NCBI RefSeq assembly: GCF_036884655.1
Contig: NC_088357.1
Location: 48,457,501 to 48,521,500, forward strand
Length of the DNA: 64,000 bases
Source: Musa acuminata AAA Group
Taxonomy: Eukaryota; Streptophyta; Magnoliopsida; Zingiberales; Musaceae
Direction: 5' to 3'
The notes under the pieces are model-generated. The model saw only the letters and a list, made by a program, of their open reading frames with translations. It was not told where the DNA came from and searched no databases. This document shows, piece after piece, positions 49,401 to 64,000 of this stretch; positions within the stretch are counted from its first letter, which is position 1; each line of letters starts with the position of its first letter. Position numbers and translations under genes: made by a program.

Positions 49401-49765
49401 AGATGAGTGATGAGACATCTGACACGTTACATACTATTTTTTTTTATAATTATTTATTATAATTTTTTTTCATTTTATGTTGTCCGTTACACATGTTGAT
49501 GGATCTATGTATTGAGAATTAGATTATGATAAGATCATAATAATAAGATTGATTCACCTTTAAATACAAATCCTAAATAATCTTAGTCATAGGTTGCTTG
49601 AGAGATACATTGAGATAATTGGATAAATTGGTGCGTTGTATACCCGTTTATATGATGGAGGCGGTTAATCTCATAACTACTTGTATGAAGACACTAGGGA
49701 TACCATGCAAGTGGTTATTGGAGAATGAGTTAACTGATTAATCCACTGATGAAATGCTAAATGGT

Positions 49766-50958
49766 TGATGTGTTGAATTCCGGATTTTGATGATGATATT
49801 AATTGATGAGTTTACGATATAATCTATATTTTAAGAAAAGTGATGCAAAGGACTAACTTTGATTATGAAAAGGCAAAACAATTCAAGCAGAAGAATCAGA
49901 TGTTGAGCTGAAGTTAGAGATCAGGCATCGGGCCGGAAGAATTGGACATGCATCAAGATCGGACGTTGTGAGAGTCAACATGCCGATAGATTGAGCAATA
50001 CGTCGAGAGTTTGAATGAACCAATGATATGTCGGACAACACAAGATTATATGTTTTGTAATCATTTAAGTCATGATCATCGTAGTTTTAGATCTTAATTG
50101 AGTTAGATTCAAGTGTAATAATGTTAACTCAATTAACGGTCCATTAGAATTGATTTGAGCTCATTTGGAGGCCTATTTAGTGACCCAAAGATTGAGTCAA
50201 GCGGTGGAACCACCTATGAGTTGGAAAAGTCAAAAGCACACTTTTCCAAGCTGTTCGGTGATAGTACCATCCAGACTAGATGATGATACCTTCAGCATTA
50301 ATGTTGGCAAATGACGGTATCGCCCAAGCTGGTGGTAGTACCGCTAGAGCCCCGTCTTCGAGGCTCTACTAAACGGTGGTACCGCTCAGCACAACGATGG
50401 TACCGCTCATATCCGGAATACTCAGAAATTTAAATTTTTGGCTTCATTTTTTAAGTCATTTGGGGCCTATAAATACCTCACTTATCCGTGCTGAGAAGAC
50501 ACAATAAAGAGTGAACTAAAATGCTAGTGAATCAAAGTTGTAATCTTGAAAAGCGTCGAGAGTTCCTCTCATTTTTTTCAAAAGTTTAGAATTCTATCTA
50601 AGGGAGGTATGAGACTCATAAATATTTTCTCCTAAACTTGTAAAAAGGAGAAAGAGTTGTAAGAGAGTAGTTAGACTTTACCCATTGAAAGAAGATCGTT
50701 AGTGAATACCGATGGCCTCGACGAAAGAGGAATCGAGAGTGGACGTAGGTTACGATGACCGAACCACTATAAACTCGATTTACATTTATATTATGCTTTT
50801 CATTGTAATTGATTATTGATTTAACTATCTACTACTCTTATTTGCACTTTAAGTTTAAACGCATTTTCGATATGATTTTATAGTTCAAAATTTTCAAATG
50901 AATGTTTTTACGAAAATACTAATTCACCCCTTAGTGTCGAAATGGTCATAACATGATG
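49766..50958. mobile_element. Solo LTR with perfect TGATG target duplication
   Basis: A 1183-bp sequence (49771-50953) begins TGTTGAATTCCGGATTTTGA and ends TTAGTGTCG...CATAACA, so TGTT...AACA ends. Each side is flanked by the 5-bp direct repeat TGATG (49766-49770 and 50954-50958). There is no internal coding DNA. The end AATTCACCCCTTAGTGTCG resembles large plant Copia (SIRE-like) LTRs. Inside, GGTGGTACCGCT-type phrases recur (50245-50400). This is the product of recombination between the two LTRs of one element. Confidence 0.88.
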
Positions 50959-50984
50959 ATACATCATTGTCAGACAGTGATTCT

Positions 50985-51260
50985 GTCTTCCTAGTGGTAG
51001 ATTCGGTCATTAAACTTGAGACGTGGATTCGGTCATTAAACTTGAGACACCAAAGACGTCATATATGAGTAGTCTTCCTAGTGGTAGATTCGGTCATTAA
51101 ACTTGAGACGTGGATTCGGTCATTAAACTTGAGACACCAAAGATGTCATATATGAGTACTCAACTCTTTGATGCTAAACTTATAAGTCTGGAAGTTCTCT
51201 TTGATGCTGAACTTATAAGTCTGGAAGTTTACTCCACTCTTTGATGCTGAAAGTTGAGTG
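50985..51260. repeat. Nested tandem repeats (87-bp and ~35-bp units)
   Basis: Two 87-bp units (50985-51071, 51072-51158) share GTCTTCCTAGTGGTAGATTC through CATATATGAGTA and are almost identical. Each contains ATTCGGTCATTAAACTTGAG twice. Next come about 2.5 units of a second repeat, CTCTTTGATGCTGAACTTAT with AAGTCTGGAAGTT (51163-51255). Probably recent slippage or unequal exchange; no coding role is seen. Confidence 0.9.
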
Positions 51261-51838
51261 TTGATAAAAGATAACCCACTCTTGGTGTTATGAGATTAGA
51301 TGAAAATCTAATAAAAAGATCTACTACCCAATATAATATGATAAATTTAGAATGATCTATAGAAAACGAAATAAACAGACTAAATTTTTTTTAACAATCA
51401 CCTCCTATACACTTTACATTATGCTTTTGAATAGAATGAATATCTTCGTACTCATGATCTAAACAAAATATTTCAATACCAAAAAAACTCCCTTGAAAAG
51501 TTTTCACCTGTGTTGATCGAACACCACTGAAAACACATAATTAATTGGATACATTAAATATATAAAACAGCAGCAGCAACATCAGCATCAGCATCGTATA
51601 TTAGCAATTCAAGCAAGAGAAGGGCAGCAGCAGTAGATAAAAACATAATGGCACTGACACAAGTTATAGAACACCAGAGACTCACAAGGCAACCATAGAC
51701 ATTACACCAAACATAGATGTCAACAATACATGCCAACGATACCATTGCTTATTCCTTCAGACCTCCGATAGGACTTCCACGCACACCAACAGAGAGAACT
51801 AAGACAGCAAAGCAGCGGACACATACAGCCCAAAAGGG
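51261..51838. other. Spacer and polyubiquitin (five-unit) 3' side
   Basis: AT-rich spacer with a CAG/CAT-rich stretch at about 51569-51595. It holds the 3'UTR of the minus-strand polyubiquitin. No gene recognised. Confidence 0.45.
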
Positions 51839-53497
<1,659 letters not shown>

Positions 53498-53574
53498 CTT
53501 GAAGCAAAGGAAGAAAACTTGCAAGCCTTTCGACAATATTGAATAGAGCGCATTGAGATCGGCCTGAGGAGCCT

Positions 53575-53582
53575 TATTTATA
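53575..53582 (-). promoter_or_regulatory. TATA box of the five-unit polyubiquitin gene
   Basis: GGCTATAAATAAGGC on the minus strand, about 77 bp above the leader splice donor, a layout matching the other polyubiquitin gene. Confidence 0.7.
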
Positions 53583-54436
53583 GCCATCTTCTGGCGTGAG
53601 ATTACCTACCGGTGATGTTACCAAAAAAGAGTTCAGCCAGTGATCGCCGCACAAGTGGACGGACGATATAAGAGACGTATCCTGCTAGCGCAAGGTAGGA
53701 CGTCGCTGTCGGCATAACGTGCATCTGTCTATTCCCACATTTCAGTTCTTCACTCACGCGTGGGTCCATGTTTCTTCGCCAACCAGCAAGCTGGTAGCTG
53801 AGGCGAGCATTACTCTCTCGTGGCACGGGTGCCGTTCAAAGATAACGGCGTTGCATTCGAGAAGGCATTCGTCCGTTGCCAGATTTTTCCCGAGTACGCC
53901 AGAGGTGACCGCACGCCGAAGAAATCACATGCGCGTGCCCATGGGCAGGCGTTAGGCTTCCATCTCGGATGCCACCGCTATGGGCCCCGTTGGTTTGGCG
54001 ATCGGACAAAACGTCATGTGGGACCCAGCATGTTTAGTCCTTCTCCGATCCCTCCTGGACTAGTTGGGTATCCGCGTGGGATGTAAGAGTAGTGTTTCCT
54101 TTACCTGCGATCCTTGATGATGGGCTGCGGTAAGAAGAGACGACGTAGCAATTCCACGACATGCTCACTCTTTTCATCAAAAGAAGACGATCATCTTTTG
54201 TGCAGCTTAAATTTCCTTTGATTTTGTTGCAGCTACATATCGAGTTACATCCAGCACTAGAAAATATGTATGTTCTGGATTGCTTTATAAGAGATTCAAG
54301 ACAAATTAAGAACTCGCACTTTGTGAAACAGTCACAGTCGCAGTCTTCATCAAGTCTACCAAGTAATCGCATTTCCTAATGCAAAATAGCTGATGTTCTT
54401 TTGGTAAGAAAGATTGCTGCATCTTCTTACCACGTT
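53583..54436. other. Polyubiquitin promoter and GLR 3' side
   Basis: The left part is the upstream region of the five-unit polyubiquitin gene; the right part (54100-54436) is probably the 3'UTR of the glutamate receptor gene. No further gene. Confidence 0.45.
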
Positions 54437-58412
<3,976 letters not shown>

Positions 58413-58682
58413 GGTCTCCGAGAGAACCAATAGGATTGTTGCCTTGCTTTCTGTTCTTGATTATAACATGTGAAAGTGTTGCTCAAAAGAACTGCTAATC
58501 TAACGTGAAATCTTATAAGAAAAGATCGAAGGGAGGAGATGTTTGAGGGATAAGAAAGCACAAAGAGGACCTGAAACCTCCTCTTTTGGCTGTGGGGGGA
58601 GCAGGGAAGTTTCAGAGCATGGACTGATGAGAAGTAAAGAATTGCATGCCTCCTTGCTTTCCCATGTGCTTGGAGAATCCCT

Positions 58683-58690
58683 TCTTTATA
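58683..58690 (-). promoter_or_regulatory. TATA box of the GLR gene
   Basis: GCCTATAAAGAAGG on the minus strand, about 270 bp above the ATG, giving a leader of about 240 bases. A (CT)n tract (58737-58760) lies just upstream. Confidence 0.55.
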
Positions 58691-58760
58691 GGCTTGGAAA
58701 ACAGGGAAAGAACCATACTTCACTTTTCAAAACAAGTCTCTCTCTCTCTCTCTCTCTCTT

Positions 58761-60750
58761 GAATCAGTGCCTTGTACAGAGATAATATTCCATTTCTGAA
58801 GGGAGAAGGTTATCATCTCAAATGTTATGGAGAAGAAGAGGTGGGCAGGATTGTCTTCATGTCATTGTCACAAAAGCATATGATGCCCACTGCATGATTT
58901 AGAATGAATGCCACAGCACTGATGCCTCTGATATTCTCATTACAAATAATAATGTCCAATTCCCAAAATCATGAATTCCATGACAATGTTTGTGAGAAAT
59001 CTCAACTCAATGGCTTTTTTTCTCTTTTGATTTTGTTGCCACTTCTGCTCTGAATACTTTTCTTCTCTCATCTGAACCATGCTAAGGCATGCAACACATG
59101 AGAAAAAGATACACAGTAGGCTACAGGTGGAAAAGACACTGAGATCAGAAAGATGTCAAGTGAAACTTTGTGGTTATTCTTCTAGAGGATTTTTATCTAG
59201 TTCTTAGCCCACTACAACTATCTCATGCACTTTCTCTAAATCATTTTAAGAATATGTCCATGGTAAGTGGATTCCAAAAGAATATATAATATTGCTGGGA
59301 CTAAATGGAGGGAGAAAACACTTGCCACTACAAAGATTGATGTTGGCTTAAGAGGCACTTGGAACCATAATTTCCACCTCAAATGAAATGTCCATTTCTC
59401 ACATGTTTGCCACTCATCCATAGGGAATATCGATATATTTTTTTTTATCATAATTTTGTAGGTTTGCTTAAAATAAAAAGTATCTTTAGATATTAATTGT
59501 GTCTGAGAATAAATGCTTCCACTAAAATTGGTGGTTTCAAGAAATTTATACTACACAAACAATTAATGAAGGTTTTGTAAAATGCAATTCAGAATATTAA
59601 ATTAAAACTACACAAGTAATAGGTCAATCCATTCATGTGGCATATAGATAATTTTCTTCATCAAGAATTGACTGATTGATTGACATAGAAGATTAGTGTT
59701 CTATGATGTGCTGCTATTGTTTTTTTTATCCAGAATGTTCAAGTGTGGCACCAAAAGAATGTTCAAGTGCAATGTTAATTGTCTAAGATAAATAAAATAT
59801 CATACACTTTTTGAAGGAATATAAATGCGATTGTGAAAGAAAAGAGATGGAGAGAGGAACCTACCATGAGGATGCCTATAAATATATTAGATAAGGACAA
59901 TCTACTTGCTGCTGGCTACACCTTTTGTTCTCTCCCTCATGGGTTCCCATGAGACAAGAACAACTAAAGGTTTGTTCAGATTAGTTTCAAAGATGGAAGA
60001 GATTTAAGATTGATTCATAAAATAATAATAAATATATTATTATTAATTTAAATTTAAATTTCATCGATGATAATTTTATTAAATTGTGTCATGACAATTG
60101 ATATCTAGATTGATAGTATTGAGACATATATCATGTTACGATTTGATCTAGATAGAAAACGTAAAAAGAGTTTGTCATGTCGATTAAAATTGATTTATAA
60201 AAATCTGATAAATACACTACTATACTACTATTAATTAAAATTAAAATTGATAAGTTAATTATCTCATCAAATCATATCATTTTAGATGTCCTTATAATTT
60301 GGATGTAATTAAAAAAAAAAGGTGAACTTTGATATAATAATAAGATTGTTGATTTAAAAGGGCCTTATTTTTTTTATTATTCATATTAATTTTATCTACA
60401 TCCATATTAAAACAAGTTACAATTTAGTTCTATTTGTCCCAATCTTTCTTTCTTTTTTGGGTTAAATGAAAGCAGGAAACATAAGGAATCTAAAGTTATT
60501 CCCTTATAACCACATTGAATTGAGAAGACTGCAGTGTGATGCTTGTGCTAATTATTATAAGAATGTTTCATGTAACAAAAAAGTAATTATTTCAGATTAA
60601 GATGACTGTACATACACTATTTTATAGTGAATATTCACAAAGTTCAATAATGATGATTAATGAAATTATTATCAAATATGATAATAATAATAATAATAAT
60701 TTAATCCACTTTTATCCTTTGGATTAAATGATAGTCCTATAATATAAAAA
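58761..60750. other. Intergenic AT-rich DNA
   Basis: No gene recognised. It contains short simple repeats, including (AAT)n at 60683-60700. Open frames are short and without domains. Confidence 0.5.
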
Positions 60751-60754
60751 GCTA

Positions 60755-61110
60755 TAACTTCATATTGTGATACCCATAGAGTTTTTCCAAGGGTTGTTCA
60801 TGTTCTTCTTATTGCCAAGTGTTAATGGAATTGTATAGTGGCTACTGACAAATCATTATCATATATTTAAAATGGATTGCATCCCCTACTGTCCATATTT
60901 AAAGTGCTATAACTTCAGATTGTGATACCCACATAGTTAAATGGAAAATGCATAAAATATTTATGATTAATATCCATGAAATTGAATAACTGGGGCCTTG
61001 TGGGTTGTTCTTGTTCTTCTTGTTGCCAAGTGTTAATGGAATTGTATGGTGACTACTAACAAATCATTATCACATATTTAAAATGGATTGCATCCCCTAC
61101 TGTCCAAATG
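60755..61110. repeat. Direct tandem duplication (~150-200 bp units)
   Basis: Two copies, about 60750-60895 and 60908-61105. Both contain CTATAACTTCA(T/G)ATTGTGATACCCA, GTTGTTC(A/T)TGTTCTTCTT, TTGCCAAGTGTTAATGGAAT and AAATGGATTGCATCCCCTAC. The second unit has about 50 extra bases after the first block. Noncoding. Confidence 0.85.
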
Positions 61111-62077
61111 TCTGTCCAAGCATATTCTAATCAAACATGTGTTGGAGGTGGATCCAATGTCTTGAAGTTGAACTGTTGGAAACCTAGATTTAATAACCTA
61201 AACCTAGATGCAAACTTGAAGATAGACCTTACTTGACCATATCATCAATCTACTGCTGCATTAGGCTGATCATATCAGACCAACCTGGGCCATAACTTGG
61301 TATTCCTGAAGGTTTTGCAGGCCATGTCCTCCTCTCCCTACCACAGAGACCATAAGGAATAGGTGCAAATGGAGAAGTTTGACACATCAGGCAACATCCC
61401 CTTCTTTACAATGCCTTGCTCAAAGAGTCTTTACCTCTGGGAATCAACCATGAATGTTGATCTCAATATAGCTTTTGGGAAATGGTTCCACTCATGTTGC
61501 TTCATTCCAGAGAAATTTTCACCAACTCTTGTAGCTGGTCTACTACTAATAGTAACCGGTCTGTGGTGCATGGAGATGAATATGAGCATGCGTTTTGCCA
61601 TGGTGCCATGATAAATTCCTTGATCTCATAAAGCCACTTGAATGATACTTAAAAAAGACCTTCTAAATCATGCATGTTAGAATCATGTTTGTTGCAGCAT
61701 GCAAGAGTGACTGCCATGGTAATCAGTGTCATTGTGTGAAATGATTCTTGCTAAGCCTTTTGTTATCAGAGAAGAAATTGCAGTAACCCTTTTCTTCGTT
61801 GTAGGAAAGCTATGGATTGACCTGTTCATCCAATGGTTAGGTTGTTCAAGATGGCATCCTTGCAGATGTGGAAGATGACACCAAGCTCCATATGGTAATT
61901 TGTTCCAGAAGGCAACTCTCTACACCATTTCAGAATTGCTTCAATGGTAAACATACTGTTTATGGTTCCCTCAAAACAAACATGTATGTTTTTGGGTTGC
62001 ATCTTCCACTGGCATCCAGCCAGAGTCCAACCATGACATCAATAAAATTCAATTAGCATAAGAGTCACCAAGAGTGC
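61111..62077. other. Intergenic DNA and X8-gene upstream region
   Basis: Open frames at 61363-61611 and 61868-62056 have no recognised domain or splice partner. The right part is the promoter of the X8 gene. Confidence 0.4.
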
Positions 62078-62085
62078 TATATATA
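62078..62085 (+). promoter_or_regulatory. TATA box of the X8-domain gene
   Basis: TGCTATATATAGCC, 77 bp above the ATG at 62162; palindromic TATATATA core. Confidence 0.7.
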
Positions 62086-62161
62086 GCCATTGCCACCTTA
62101 ACCAGTGAATCAAGAGCTGCATCATCAGAGTAGCTGAACTCTCTAGCTCTTGCTTCGCAGG

Positions 62162-62870
62162 ATGGCTCCAGCACCTGTGAACCTGTGTCTTGTTCTTCTG
62201 CTACTTCTCTTCCTTAGCTCTGGTATGACAAAATTGTTTGTGATCTATCTCAAATGTATTTTACTGGATATCATTCTTCTGCATCCATTACAAGTTTAAG
62301 CTAGTCAGTAAGCTCACAGTTTTCTGATTGTTTTCTCTCAGGGGGAACTATCGACACAGTTGATGCCCAGGTGCGTACGAAACCAACCTCTCTGCAACAA
62401 TTGATTTTACTGTTCTCTCTCTCTCATAATAAATTGACCCAAAAGAAAACCTAAATCACTTCTGAGCTCGAGTTTCCGGTGACTTCTCCATGTTTATCCT
62501 AAGTTGACTGCCCTGATTCTTGTCATTCCAGAAAACATGGTGCGTGGCCAAACCTTCAACCAGTGATACAGCTCTGAAGGACAACATCGAGTACGCCTGT
62601 TCTCAGGTCGACTGTAGCGTGACTGAAAGGGGAAAGCCCTGCTTCTACCCTGACACACTGATCTCCCATGCCTCGGTGGCCATGAACCTCTACTATCAAT
62701 CCCGGGGGAGGAACCACTGGAACTGCTACTTCAATAACTCTGCCGTCACCACGGTCACTGATCCAAGTCAGTATGAGCTTCAACTTTCTTGTTTCTACTT
62801 GGTACTACAATTTTTCTCAAGGAGATTATATTGTTTGATTGCAGGTTATGGAGCCTGCAAGTATGCTTAG
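62162..62870 (+). CDS. Secreted X8 (CBM43) carbohydrate-binding protein, 4 exons
   Basis: A 116-residue secreted protein that is a single X8 domain, expected to bind beta-1,3-glucan (callose) in the wall. Exons: 62162-62222, 62342-62370, 62532-62766, 62845-62870, GT-AG and in phase. A signal peptide (about 1-22, LCLVLLLLLFLSS) is followed by a 29-nt microexon, then the X8 domain from KTWCVAKP. The six conserved cysteines are C34, C53, C58, C67, C95 and C113; NLYYQSRGRNHWNCYF is the X8 signature. No GPI-anchor tail follows, since the protein ends YGACKYA. So it is a stand-alone X8 protein, not a plasmodesmal PDCB-type or a glucanase. Confidence 0.92.
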
Positions 62871-63272
62871 TAGAGGAAACTTCCCCGACCTATGGACTGC
62901 TGTGTGGTCAACCTACCAGTGATAGAATCATGACCTAGAACTGGGATTAAATAAAGACCACATCTGTTGATTAGCTGTCAATGTAAAGAGAAGCTCTTGT
63001 TGCCGCTTGCAGCAGTTCCTCCCTCTGTTTTCTATCTTCAGGTGGCACGCAATAGTCACATATGTAGTTGATAGAAAGTTTATGATGAACGATATATGAA
63101 ACGCCGCAATGTCTACGATTAATTGCTTGTGACATACAACAACTGAATTAACAGGAATTATAATGCTGTTAAATGCACAAAAAGTTGCAGTTGACAGGAG
63201 ATCAGAAGAGTAAGTTGACTAAGAAGCAGCAGAAAGAAAAGGTCACGAGATCGGGACTTGTGGATGCTTAAT
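62871..63272. other. Convergent 3' ends of X8 and LTD genes
   Basis: The 3'UTRs of two converging genes. AATAAA-type signal at about 62949-62955 for the X8 gene. No other feature is seen. Confidence 0.5.
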
Positions 63273-63899
63273 TCATAGTCTGCGCACAGAGAGCTGAAGG
63301 ATGAGTTGCTTGATCTCGTCTCCGGCTGCCCTCTCCAAACCGGTCCTTCCCTCGCCATCTCTGACATCATACTTCGCACCTGCTCTCAGCAGCTCCTCTA
63401 TCTTTGGCTTGTCTCCCTCCGACGCTGCCGCCATCAGCAAGATGTCCACAGGGTGAATCTTCTGGTCGAGGAGAGCTTCCATCTTATCGTACGAACCCTC
63501 GGCCGCAAGCATTCCCATGTGCTCGAAGTACTGCAGAAAGAGAAGATGACACAAACACTTCACGTTGTTTGCCTGTCCACAACACGATAAATGTGTGCCT
63601 TATTTCCGTGATGTCACCTGTTCGACGTCGTACCGGCTGAAATCATCGCGGGATTGGCTTCCGTAAATGCCGGCACCCTCGGCGTCGACGCCGGTGGCCG
63701 TGCCCGAACCAGCGTCGCAGGGCCCCACCTTGGCCCTCAGCCTGGATGCCATCAGCCAGCCCAAGCTTCTCCTGATGGCCAAAAACGGAGACCTCGGTCT
63801 CTCCACAGAACGAAGAGCAGTCGAAGAAGAAGAGGAGCTGTTGGTGGTGCCTAAGGAGGAAGAAGGGTAGAGATAAATGCTGCAAGGAATGGAAGCCAT
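63273..63899 (-). CDS. LTD: LTD / GDC1: LHCP translocation defect ankyrin protein
   Basis: A 179-residue chloroplast stromal protein in two exons (63899-63618 and 63530-63273, GT-AG, phase 0). It hands light-harvesting chlorophyll proteins from the import machinery to the cpSRP43/54 pathway for thylakoid insertion; loss gives pale plants with few grana. The transit peptide is Ser-rich (from MASIPCSIYLYPSSSLG). The conserved block DAEGAGIYGSQSRDDF precedes YFEHMGMLAAEGSYDKMEAL and HPVDILLMAAASEGDKPKIE, with one to two ankyrin repeats (ELLRAGAKYDVRDGEGRTGL). Length and splice position fit the family. The promoter lies partly beyond the window. Confidence 0.94.
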
Positions 63900-64000
63900 T
63901 GCTGTTCGAGGACCGGAAACAAGTGGATCAGAGGAGAGGAGGAGAACGAGATCGACTGGAGCAATAAAAGAGCGATCTTTGCTGCGTTCTTCACGTCCAT
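63900..64000 (-). other. 5' leader/promoter of LTD, cut by window end
   Basis: About 100 bases upstream of the LTD ATG. The minus strand shows CTTTTATTGCTCC (about 63960-63972), which may be part of the core promoter. Too short to say more. Confidence 0.4.

Noticed and set aside
50983..51260. Evenly repeated words considered as a CRISPR-like array
   Set aside because: Repeats are adjoining tandem units without unique spacers, in a plant nuclear genome.
61363..62056. Two short plus-strand frames upstream of the X8 gene
   Set aside because: No domain or signal peptide, and they are separated from the X8 gene by its own TATA box.

Overview
This is nuclear DNA of a flowering plant. It has intron-rich genes with GT-AG splice sites, plant-only families (GLR receptor, BIC protein, class III peroxidase, X8 protein, LTD, WIP/DUF3774 wound proteins), polyubiquitin genes with 5'UTR introns, and many LTR-retrotransposon remains. 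The retroelement types and gene structures fit a monocot, perhaps a banana relative (Musaceae), but that is inference. No operon, CRISPR array, organelle gene or viral cassette was seen.

Layout. 1-6 kb: the edge of a decayed Ty3/gypsy element, a root-type ferredoxin with a long 5'UTR intron, and a BIC1-like cryptochrome inhibitor. 6.5-10 kb: a complete ten-exon fatty acyl-CoA reductase. 11.5-31 kb: an accessory stretch built on a small family of wound-induced (WIP, DUF3774) genes (three intact copies on the minus strand, one divergent copy on the plus strand, one pseudogene) together with a pectin methylesterase/invertase inhibitor gene. Gypsy, Copia and LINE fragments lie among them. One almost intact, very young Copia element (25555-30831) sits between the TATA box and the ATG of the WIP pseudogene.

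32-41 kb: a complete 17-exon KIN-14N (ATK1/KatA type) kinesin and a single-cysteine thioredoxin (CXXS1). 41-54 kb: two polyubiquitin genes (7 and 5 units) in inverted orientation. Between them lie a decayed Copia element, an intact four-exon peroxidase, an inverted fragment of the kinesin gene with its introns, and a solo LTR with a perfect target-site duplication. 54-64 kb: a six-exon glutamate receptor-like channel that appears to use a GC-AG intron, an X8 (CBM43) secreted protein, and LTD, the ankyrin protein that carries light-harvesting protein into the thylakoid pathway.

The host genes do not form one pathway; they are ordinary neighbours on a plant chromosome. Most of the unusual structure comes from local duplication (WIP genes, kinesin fragment, ubiquitin units) and transposon insertion. 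I found no convincing new multi-gene system. Exon coordinates were derived by reading splice sites and checking that the reading frame stays open through every junction.
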